64,000 nt of DNA, taken from the NCBI GenBank assembly GCA_949358305.1, contig OX442319.1, positions 11,284,001 through 11,348,000 of the forward strand. The letters run 5' to 3'. Each line of letters opens with the position of its first letter. The first letter of the stretch is position 1. This DNA comes from Strigamia acuminata (taxonomy: Eukaryota; Arthropoda; Chilopoda; Geophilomorpha; Linotaeniidae). This document shows, piece after piece, positions 55,205-64,000 of the stretch. Under the pieces are notes generated by a model that saw only the letters and a program-made list of their open reading frames with translations, did not search any database and was not told the DNA's origin. The position numbers and the translations under genes were made by a program.

Positions 55205-57518
55205 TCGGTTACTCGTCAAGCTCTTTCAGTGGTTGCTGAGGATAGATATCATCCCTCTCTCTGTGTGAGAATCGTTGGTGCCAAATTAGGTCTGTTGGAG
55301 GTTAATTGTCCGGGATTGAATTTTCGTAAAGGGGACTATGTGGGGCTTTATTGCTATTTGAGAGGGGTTGATTGGTCTCCTCTAACGAGTTCCTTTGAGG
55401 TAGATTTCTGTGTGAGGTTGTATACCGAACTTCTGGTTGCTGCCATTCGTCGTTTCATTCCGAGTCTGTCTGTTAGTAGGGGTCTGTTTCCGGTTTGGTT
55501 TTCATCCGAGTTGAGGGCTTTATTGAAGAGGAAAAGATGTTTTCATCGGAGATTTCGGCGTTTGCATACCGTTGAGCACTATTTTGCTTTCTCAGAATTG
55601 CGCTCTAGGGTGAAGATTGTAATTAGGCGGGATCGGGCGGATTATTTTGGCCATCTCGCCTTAGCAGTTCGAGCTGACCCCTCGGTCTTTTGGAAATTTG
55701 TTAAACCAAGATTCCGGGAGGCCCATTTTGGTATTTCATTGTTGGTCGATGAGGTCTTGGTTTCTGATCCCGTGGAACTGTGTGATAAGTTCGCCGATTT
55801 TTTTTCGGAGGTTATTGTGGGTCGTCCTGGTCCATCTGTGACTGATCCTCTTGATGGTTTTCCGTATGGTTCCATTTCTGATCGTGTTGATCGGCCACTG
55901 GTTTCTATTTCTGATCTTATTTGTGCTGCCAAGAGATTGCGTCCGAAGAAATCATCTGGACCGGATGGTATCCCGTCATTCATTTTAAAGGGATGTGTTG
56001 AAATTTTGAGTACTCCGTTGCTGCATATTTTTAATCTTTCTTTGTGTTCTGGTATCTTTCCCTCAATGTGGAAGAATTCTATTGTTTCTCCGGTTTTCAA
56101 GGGGGGTTCTCGACTAGATGTTGGTAGTTACCGGCCTGTATCGATGCTTTGTTCTACATCTAAACTTTTGGAATATGTAATCTTGGGATCGGTTGAGGAT
56201 TGGGTGGATTCGTTCGTTTCGCCGTGTCAGTTTGGGTTTACTAGGGGTTTGTCGGTGGAGTTGAATTTGATGACAGCATTATCTTCTATTGCTCCGGCGT
56301 TTTTCTCCCGTGGGCAATTTGATATGATATATTTAGATTTCGCTAAGGCGTTCGACCTGGTTGATCATCGAATTCTGCTCAGAAAATTGGCCTTTTATGG
56401 ACTGAGTGACCGATTTGTTCACTGGTTTGCTTCTTTTCTCGGTGGGCGCTCCGATCGGGTCCGCTGCAACGGCACCCTTGGTTCTCCTTTCAACCTTTTC
56501 GATGCCGGTGTGCCGCAGGGCTCGATATTGGGGCCGATATTGTTTAAAATCTATGTTAACGATTTGGCTCACTTGTTTTCGGGGTATTTCCGGTCATTTT
56601 TCGCTGATGACACCAAGATTGGGGGTGCCGTTGAGGAGCTACGCGACTGTGAGGCTCTCCAACGTGTTTTGGTTCTTGTCGAGCATTGGGTGTTGGCCAA
56701 TCGAATGAGGATTAATGCATCAAAGTCTGTGGTAGTATCGTTTACTCGTCGTCATAATCGCATTGTGTTCTCGTACAGTTTGTTTGGTTCGTTTCTTACC
56801 AGGTCTACAACGCAGCGAGATTTGGGGGTGCTGTTTGACTCCTCGTTACTGTTTTCTATGCATGTAACGAAGTTGGTATCGAATTGTAATCGTATTCTGG
56901 GAATTATTTCGAGGTTGATCGGTGACTTTCTTTCGGTTGGTCCATTACGTTTGCTGTATTTATCCATGATACGCTCCCGGTTGGTTTTTGCGTCCTGTGT
57001 TTGGGTCGGATGTTCAGATTACTTGCTTGCACGGCTGGAGAATGTTCAACGGCGCTTTGCGCACTTAATTCACCGTCGTTTTTTTTGGTCTTCTGTTTTT
57101 AAATACGAGGATATTCTAAAAATTTTGAAGATTCCGACTATTAAATCACTATTTATTATTCGTGATATTTTGTTCGTTGGGGCCTTGATCCGGGGGCAGG
57201 TCTGTTCACCTGGTTTGTTGAGTCAATTTAATTTTCATGTCCCTGGTTACTTTACACGTCGACATAATGTTTTTGTCCCCTCGAGGGTGAGTTCTGTTTA
57301 TCGGTTATGTACTCGTGTTAATGATTTGCCGTCTATTATCGATATTTTTGGGTTGTCGGGTTGGGAACTTAAACGTGAACTGTATGATTTTTTTCCTTAG
57401 TGTATAGATCATTTGTTTATTTGTTAATTTAGTGTGAAATTGTAGTTGTATAAACTTCTGTATCTGTTGTTGTGCTTATTTAGATTGTAGGCAGCGTTGT
57501 TTTTTGTTCTGATTATGT

Positions 57519-57561
57519 CCTGTCTCTCCCCCTGTAGGCTAAGGCTGTTGGGAGGGACAGG
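57519..57561 (+). promoter_or_regulatory. 3' UTR stem-loop of the non-LTR element
   Basis: 57519-57530 pairs with 57550-57561 in a 12-bp stem with one T-G pair, around a 19-nt loop with TGTAGGCT and GCTGTT. The equivalent in the other element is at 8085-8129, where the loop is conserved but the stem sequence differs. Probable reverse-transcriptase recognition site. Confidence 0.65.
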
Positions 57562-57642
57562 ATTACTTTTTGTAGTCCAATAAACAAACAATATTATTAT
57601 TAATCCATATCAAATATAAAATACAATAACAAAAAATTTATT

Positions 57643-57773
57643 TCAGTGGGTTAGAACTGTTTGATACGCTTTCCAAGCGATCCGCCGGTACTCGTCCGCC
57701 ACAGCTTTAACTTCGGGTGCATTCGTGATGCCGCGTCCAACAATTATTTAATCGGGCCCTCTTTTTATTTCGT
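57643..57773 (-). pseudogene. 3' end of a UMPS-like gene (OMP decarboxylase C-terminus)
   Basis: The minus strand reads EIKRGPD, a TAA (57750-57748), then IIVGRGITNAPEVKAVADEY, RRIAWKAYQTVLTH and a TGA at 57645-57643. The VGRGI motif followed by a helix and AWKAY is the C-terminus of orotidine-5'-phosphate decarboxylase in bifunctional UMP synthase, the last step of UMP synthesis. An AATAAA follows directly. The in-frame stop replaces a residue just before IIVGRGI, and no further exon is visible upstream, so this is a broken or fragmentary copy. The 3' tail of the retrotransposon ends about 40 bp away. Confidence 0.6.
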
Positions 57774-58050
57774 TTTAAATCAAATCATCATTTTACTACT
57801 TTGCGCACACATCAGGTTTTCGTGAGATCTGGCAAGGTATTATGGGTATGACGCGTAGCAATACACGTATCCGGGTAAGGCGAAATTATGAATTGAAATG
57901 CGAGCAAAGGTAAAAAAAGAAGTGTTCGACAGCAAATCTTATTTCTTCAGTAATTGTTGGCCAATTCGTAAACACATGAATAATTGTTGTAATTATTTTC
58001 TTTTCATTTTGTTGCCAGATTAATTTTAGATCACTTGGCCGAGACCAGTA

Positions 58051-58176
58051 ATGGCGGCAACAATGTTGAGTAGTCCGCCTAAACGACGAGTTAAAACAGT
58101 TAAACGAAACGATAGAATGAGTGAACAACGTGCTAATTTTAATTACTGGACCGGATTATCACATCTTTCTCCGTAG
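58051..58176 (+). CDS. Small open frame, 41 aa, uncertain
   Basis: After a TTTTGTTGCCAG acceptor-like site, an ATG in good context (AGTAATGGCGG) opens 41 codons of basic text (MLSSPPKRRVKTVKRNDRMS) ending in TAG, with a weak GTAGTA donor just before the stop. It could be the first coding exon of an unseen gene or a short peptide gene. No family recognised. Confidence 0.3.
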   Translation: MAATMLSSPPKRRVKTVKRNDRMSEQRANFNYWTGLSHLSP

Positions 58177-58557
58177 TACATGACCCATCGAGAAAGATTA
58201 CTGATGAATCGAGAATGGAGAAAGCTGCAAGTGATATACTGTAGACATCCATTTTAGACAACGGTAAGGCAAACAAAACAAAAACTTTACAAAAATTAAT
58301 TTCTTAAATTTGGATGAAATTAATTTGTTGTGATTTTGACGAAATTTCTCAAAAATATGTCTAAATTTCAGAATTTTACAAGTTTGCTTGATGTTTTTGC
58401 AATTTTGAAGAATTTTGAGTGAAGTTTAATGAATTTTGTTGATTTTTGATGAATTTTTATTGAATTGCTGGGTCGACTCAGACACCAAATTTATTAATAA
58501 ATTATGAACTGACCAAGTAAATATTAGCATCATTCACACCTTATAAAACCAGCATTT

Positions 58558-58974
58558 TTATACAAGTTCGTCTCTTTGAAGTAACTGTTTATAATGTCGT
58601 GTTGTCCAATCCGGAGGTGCAAGTTGTGGTGTATTAAATTGGAATTCTAACCTAGGAATTTGTAGGTGAATATTAGAGTGCTCGCTGTAGATATCGCTGT
58701 AGCAGTGCTTAATGTTTGGCTCAGGATCTCGTGGTCTGATTTTACCTTTACAAGCTTTGATTTTTCTTTCTTTCTCCTGAAGCTTGATGGCGACTTCAAT
58801 AGGGGGAACCATCCACTGAGATTAAATTGGAAAATTGTCGCTCATTTAAGGGAATATTCACCTGGTATAAATTAAATTTTGATACGCATGGTTTGTGGGC
58901 AACAGATCTCCGAGTGTAGGCTCCATTGGCTTTGAAACCACCTGAATTTCACGTTCCATGAAGTCACTCTTATT
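58558..58974 (-). CDS. Unidentified two-exon gene or fragment
   Basis: The upstream exon starts at an ATG near 58958 (MEREIQVVSKPMEPTLGDLL) and ends at a GTGAAT donor near 58860. The downstream exon (from about 58815, acceptor TTAATCTCAG) reads VPPIEVAIKLQEKERKIKAC, KGKIRPRDPEPNIKHCYSDI and ends KQLLQRDELV with a TAA at 58558. Both look like real protein, the second with a charged helix and a Tyr/His/Pro-rich tail, but their phases differ by one. Either the splice site is misplaced or the gene carries a frameshift. No family recognised. Confidence 0.4.
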
Positions 58975-59401
58975 GTGAAATTACCGATGGGCACGTTTCC
59001 TTGCGTCCTGAACCCATAACCATTTGTTGGATTCGGTAAATAAATCAGCCAATGAGAGTTTAAACAAGAAAAAAGAATGTATGTATTTACTCTTGTTACT
59101 GCAGAATGAATGGCATTCATATACAGTATAACGCGCGTGACAACAAACAGGATTTCAAATGCAATATAAGCTTAATAAGACTAACAGTAATAACTTTATT
59201 GAAAGGTGTTTTGAAAACAATACATGAAGTTATGTACTTTTATTGATTGGAAATAGATGATAAAGTGATACTTTCAGTTTATGGTCAACTGCATTGTGGT
59301 GTCCACCTGACATTTGGTTTTTAAGGTTATAACTACGACCAAAGTTCAGTAATGTGTGTGTGAATAAAAGAAACAGCTACCATTGAGTTATGATTTAGTT
59401 A

Positions 59402-60155
59402 TACAGGGTGGTCTAAAAGTATGGTTCACAGTAAATAATTCCCAAACCTTTCTAAATTTTGATTTCGTAAAATTATCGTCAGGGTAGTATTTTGGGGGAA
59501 ATCCAGTTATGACATCCTATTTGACCTCAGAGGTCATCTTCAAGGTCATCCATAATGTAACTCGAGAACCGTGACAGCTAGAGAGAAAAAGTGAATTAGA
59601 AAGTTGTAGAGCACCATCCAATTAGTCTAGAACTGTTCTTAGAAAATTATCTTTTACTGAAAAGTTTTGAGAAAAAAAGTTTGAAACTTTAGTCTACTCA
59701 GCTTTGTAACTTAAAACTATTGAAGCAACCAAGCTAATACTCAATTAGGACACTTTATTGGGACATACTTGTAAGTGAAAGGAAGGAAACACAAAAGAAA
59801 GGAAATAATTTATTTTGGAAATACATTCCAACATGATAGATTTAGGTTACAACGCTGAGTAGACTAAAGTTTCAAACCTTTTTTTCTCAAAACTTTTCAG
59901 CCAGAGATAATTTTTTTAAGAACAGTTCTAGACTAATTGGATGGTGCTCTACAACTTTCTAATTCACTTTTTTTCTCTACCTGTCACGGTTCTCGAGTTA
60001 CGTTATGGATGACCTTGAAGATAACCTCTGAGGTCAAGTTGGATGTCATAACTGGATTTCTCTCAAAATACTACCCTGACAAACATTTTGCTAAATTAAA
60101 ATCTAAAACAGTTTGAGAATTATTTCTGTGAACCAGACTTCTAGACCACCCTGTA
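59402..60155. mobile_element. Large fold-back MITE (TACAGGGTGGTC ends)
   Basis: 754 bp with arms of about 310 bp (59402-59712 and 59850-60155) that are imperfect reverse complements. Ends TACAGGGTGGTCTA on both sides with a TA target, as in Tc1/mariner-type elements. It shares GTTGTAGAGCACCATCCAAT-like internal lines with 41161-41831. No transposase. Confidence 0.85.
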
Positions 60156-60210
60156 TAGATGATAAGAGTTTTGGGTCATTAAACAATGAACGAAAATAAC
60201 AATTTACTGT

Positions 60211-63200
60211 TTAAACTTGATGACATTTACGTATGTAACTTTCTAGCAATTGACATAATGATAGAGCAGATATTCCAAGAAAAAAGCCAAATATTGACCC
60301 AATGTCGCAAATTAATTTGACCAATGGCAGAGAGAACTTTTCTTCAAAAATTTCTTTGAAGTTACTTTCAAGTTTAATCATTGCCATTGCAAAATTATAA
60401 TAGTTGACAAACATTTTATAATATGCAGTGAATGGTATGTAAATCGTATAATTGCATGGTGGATTGCAACCACAGCTGTGCTCAGCATCAATATTTAGGT
60501 GGACATTTAGGTATGCTTGGCGTGTCTTTTTGGCTTCAATTGATGTTTTGCAGTCAGGCAAAAGTGATGAATTGAAAAAAGGCAAACTGATTTGAATAGG
60601 AAAACTTTAATGACTGTACGTAGAATAGCAAAGATACAACCAAACCTGCACTGAATGTTTTCGTCCATTAATTTGCTTTCAAAGCAGTTCTCTTCGCACA
60701 AGTTAAATTCCTCTAATGATACGCAAGGATTTGTCGGAGTGTTCAATCTGAGTATCTACAATACATTAAGAAATTTTAGCAAAAACTTTTGTCAGCAATA
60801 TTTATTTTAGTAGCTGTGTTTGAAAAACGTGTTTAGATTTGCATTTTAGAATGTTTTAATGTTGTGGACATGTCTATTGTTATTTTTTAAGTTAGACTTG
60901 GACAACTCTCCAGCCACGCAATTAAAATATGGTAATTAAAAATGTGTTTAGTTTTAATGACTTTTCGAATTCAGCTACTGTTGATTTGCTTACCATTTGT
61001 CTGCTTAGTTTCATGTTCGTAATAGGTCTAAGTAGTTGATTTTCGGTAATTTTACAGTTAATTCTTTCTTGTGTTTTCATTAAGTAAATCTAGTAAAATA
61101 ATTGTTTTACTGTATATTCTTTTAAACAAGCTTAAACGACTTTATGAATGCGCTTTCAGTAAGTACAGCATTATCTAAAGATTATTATTATATACAGTCC
61201 ACGCCAAAAAGATAGGTGCACCCTATTTTTTCAAAGTTTCTCCGCACTGGGCACATGCAGAAAGCTGAAATTTTAATCAAAAGTGTAAAATTGTGATTGG
61301 GATGAGCTCCTGGCCGAGAGAAGTGACGGATGTCACCAGAGGTGATGGTGTTAAGATGAGATCCAAGTAACAAGTGGAAAATAGAAGGTTTAACAGGCCA
61401 GGAATCACCTCTGATCATATGATCAAAGGGACTTAACTGTATCAATACACTTTCTGCAGATGTTAAATTTGATGAAATAGTAAAGTAAAGCAAGAAATAT
61501 AATTACTGAATATTGGACATGTTGTTTTTCAGTTCCCGTGTAAACTACAACAGTTGTTGCAGTTGATGGATGATATTCCAGTACATCTAGAGGTAGTAAT
61601 TGGAATTAAAACATTATCTGCTGTTGAAATGATAAATAAAGGAGACTTTTGTGAATTGAAAAAGCTTTTTTGAATTGAAAATATAAGCGGGGAAAGTCAC
61701 CATGTATGTCTTTTATTTACTTATTTATTTTTTGTTGTTGGAAGATTTTAAAGGAATTACCGGATTTTACTTTGATACATTTTCCAAACACAGTATCCAA
61801 ATAGGATAATTTTCCAAATGTTGGTTTAATAAGTGCCAAAGCCTGTGATAACATTGCCTTTAACATATCCTGAAATTAAAAATCTAGTTATTTAGTACAA
61901 TTCCAGATTAAAACGTTATAGCATGTAAAATGTAGTAATTGCAAATACTATTAAAACTTTTATTTTGTGTTCTTTTTGTAAAGTAAATAATCATGCTAAT
62001 TGTGATGCAATAAACAACAAATAAATTCATTGAATCTGCAGTTATTTTTTCTGGTTGTCCTACCTGTGCTTCTTGAAAGTTTTCGATATCACCTGTTGCG
62101 TTCCATAATTTCTGAGCATCATTTGCAAATTCAGATGGCAAGTCAAGTAGTTCTAAAATGTCTACATTTTCAGCACTAATAACTGTGAGATTTTTAAACG
62201 TCATCATCTTTTCCTTTTCATCTAGTATTGACTCGGGATGGCTGCACACAACAACATTTGGAATTTGGATAAATCGATCTTGAGAAAGTTCAATGGTCAC
62301 GTATACAGGATAATCTACATAAGTCTTGATTCGACAGTACATAAAAAAGCATGATGACAGGAAAGAACATAATATGACGCATCTTCTAATGTGTACAGTA
62401 GATTTTGATAGCGGTGGGATACTTCGATTACTGCGATTAGTTGTTGTCTTCCATAAACTTTTACATTTTTGAATGACATGTTTTTCCAAATGGCTTTTCT
62501 TTTTTATGTGGTAATTAGCTATTTCGAAACCACTTTGAATGATACGATAAACTGATTCAACAATTGAGATACAAGATATTCCTACATAGAAGCCCATGTA
62601 GCCGCCAATGTCACACATTAATGAAATAAAGTCGTAACTAAAGTATTCTGTTAATTCAAGTATCCTGCTGGATGAGAAATAAAAGTTGCTAGTTTCTGTC
62701 GACTGATTAGTGAAGTATTGATGAGTAGTGAAAGTAACTTTTTCGCATTCTCTCGCACAATTGCACATATAGTGAGGATTAACTTTCCATCCTACATCTG
62801 TGATTTCTTTTGTGTAATTACATGCTAATTTATTTGCGACACATCCATCTTCCTGCATCTTAGGTAGAAATGGTAATCTGAAATTAAATTATGCTCATAT
62901 TTGAAAGAATATGGGATCACTGGGGAAAGGTTTGAATTTTGTTAAATTACCCACACATTAGTAACGTCATGCTGATCGTTTGGGTTGCTAGAGCAGCCAG
63001 TTTGGAAAAATGGTCGGAATGCAACCGTTTGCCAGCCAGACCAACTCCCTGGGCACTACGGGGTCACCTCTTATATAAGATGACTTCCAGAACACTATTG
63101 GTTAAATCTAGGGCCTACAGCTCCACCTGGTTGCGGGAAACCGCAATAGGCACACTAAAAGTGCGAGAGCTGCTACAAGTGCATTGCGCTGCAGGTAAGT

Positions 63201-64000
63201 GATCAGTGTGCAGGCGCAGCTGGTTACAATAAAAATAAAAAACAGACAAATAACATACTGGCATGTAAAATTTCGTCGCTTAATTTCTTGTAAGTAACAG
63301 TCCATGTGACATTTTTCCATAGTAGACACGTCTGTACAAGGATACAATCTTCTATTCGCAAACGTGTACTAAAAACAAAAGTTGAACGTCAATGTTTTTT
63401 GTTGGATTTTATTTGGAAGCATCCAGTGATAGGGGAAAATGCTTCGGTTCAAAATGGTTATTGGCAGGTAAAAGTATGTAAGATTATAATATGCTAGGAT
63501 CAATAATTTGTCCTTACAAGGTAAGGAAAAGTAAGGCTAGCCTAGTATGCTATTTTAATTTTATAATGTTGCATTAACAAACTTCATAATGTTTCAATTT
63601 CTGTTAATTAAATTGTCTTACTTTTTTAGCAGTAAAAGAAAACATATTTTCTTCATACAGTTCTGCAAAAGTCATATCTGATGATGGTACCATAGAGAAT
63701 GGATTGTATTGTTTTGCAAGAATGTTTATCTGTAATAGTAATGATTAGAATATACTGTATGTAGCATTAAGGTTGTTGTTAGATCGTGGTTTTCTGCTTG
63801 GATTGTGTTAAGATAAGAAATGATTGACACGTGCTCACTTTGATGTTAGAACAGGAAGTACTACTTACTACAAAGAACGGAGAAGTTGGCTCGACTTTTC
63901 TTTTTTTTTGTTTTACTTGTAGTTTTGATTCAGGACCAACTGGTAATTTTTCATCTGAAAGGGGATAATCAGTTTTACTAATTAATATTAACACATTGAA
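60211..64000 (-). CDS. DEG/ENaC (pickpocket-like) locus, copy B: two fused channel subunits
   Basis: Partial at the window edge. Exons: 64000-63869 (continues outside), 63729-63622, 63368-63259, 62877-62064, 61869-61761, an unresolved one near 61640-61520, 61089-60994, 60755-60646 and 60586-60211. All resolved phases agree. The 62877-62064 exon (271 codons) encodes the Cys-rich end of subunit 1 (CNCARECEKVTF), its TM2 (LMCDIGGYMGFYVGISC), a linker of about 45 residues rich in Lys/Ser/Arg, then TM1 of subunit 2 (CVILCSFLSSCFFMYCRIKT), YVDYPVYVTIELSQD and IQIPNVVVCS. The last exon holds HSCGCNPPCN and the second TM2 (ICDIGSIFGFFLGISALS). The linker lies between two helices facing the cytoplasm, so topology is consistent. 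No Met precedes the second TM1, so subunit 2 needs the fusion. The unresolved exon carries a stop in its only phase-compatible frame before any good donor. Confidence 0.8.
61193..61441. mobile_element. Tc1/mariner-like MITE in copy B
   Basis: Starts TACAGTCCACGCCAAAAAGA and ends ACTTAACTGTA, with TA at both edges; about 247 bp. Same element as at 47822-48068. Lies in the intron upstream of the 61089 exon. Confidence 0.65.

Larger units (their letters stand above)
53468..57600 (+). mobile_element. Jockey-like non-LTR retrotransposon, nearly complete 3' part
   Basis: A leader from 53468 (GTGACCACTTGGCCACCCAC) is followed by an open frame that enters within the endonuclease domain (usable from about 54764, stop TAG after 57397). 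It has GDFNLP and DYGVVLDLVFSN of the AP-type endonuclease, the HPSL end, then a full reverse transcriptase: SYRPVSMLC, LDFAKAFDLVDH, GVPQGSILGPILF and the catalytic FADDTKIGG. The N-terminal half of the endonuclease and any ORF1 are missing, so the copy cannot move alone. The 3' UTR has a hairpin and an ATTATTATTAA tail. A 697-bp tandem duplication lies at 53809-55204. Confidence 0.9.

Noticed and set aside
62360-62460. A 79-nt intron between the two fused channel subunits
   Set aside because: A GTAAAA donor and ATTAG acceptor exist, but joining them gives an immediate stop and leaves the second subunit without a start, so the open reading is preferred; cDNA would decide.

Overview
The window is nuclear DNA of an invertebrate animal, most likely an arthropod. 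Pointers are spliced genes with very short GT-AG introns (about 48-100 bp), an ionotropic-receptor gene and pickpocket-like DEG/ENaC genes, a degenerate stretch of the arthropod telomere repeat (AACCT/TTAGG), a standard eukaryotic tRNA-Asp, and many hAT, Tc1/mariner-like, Jockey-like and gag-bearing elements. I cannot name the species; a crustacean or basal hexapod would fit. The background is AT-rich. A few housekeeping-type genes (UBR ligase, a 503-residue unknown) are visibly GC-rich, whereas the receptor and channel genes are AT-rich.

Layout. 0-2.7 kb: tRNA-Asp and the 5' coding exons of an unidentified gene. 2.7-15.3 kb: a graveyard of a leucine-rich-repeat (LRR) gene family (three decayed copies on +) mixed with local duplications, a hAT MITE, a 5'-truncated non-LTR retrotransposon, a hairpin element and a gag-protease relic. 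15.3-20.2 kb: 11-bp minisatellites, a hAT transposase tail, a first exon resembling ARMC5, and two nested inverted-repeat elements containing telomere-like repeats. 20.9-26.9 kb: a C2H2 zinc-finger gene with decayed end fingers, an unidentified terminal exon, a RING-H2 gene with a Gln/Arg/Glu coiled coil, and an EGF-like fragment. 27.5-27.9 kb: a fold-back element carrying CTCF-like motifs. 28.4-36.4 kb: a complete UBR1/UBR2-type N-recognin (7 exons, 1751 aa) and its promoter. 38.3-42.8 kb: an ionotropic receptor with three transposon insertions. 43.7-46.5 kb: an intact two-exon 503-aa unknown gene.

46.8-64 kb is the most interesting part. Two near-identical copies of a DEG/ENaC locus lie head-to-tail on the minus strand. 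In copy B the exon encoding the second membrane helix and C-terminus of one channel subunit runs in frame, through a cytoplasmic linker of about 45 residues, into the first membrane helix of a second subunit. That predicts a naturally concatenated two-subunit channel polypeptide. Copy A has a TGA in the linker and a lost splice donor. Between the copies lie a non-LTR retrotransposon with a 697-bp internal tandem duplication, the 3' end of a UMPS-like gene with an in-frame stop, a small unknown gene and a large fold-back element.

The two non-LTR elements (8.0-9.0 kb and 53.5-57.6 kb) share a 3' hairpin whose stem has changed in sequence while staying paired, a good candidate for the reverse-transcriptase recognition signal. 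Three unrelated intronic minisatellites all have a 20-bp unit with alternating A- and T-runs. Gene models were built by eye from splice signals and phase; uncertain joins are stated in each entry.
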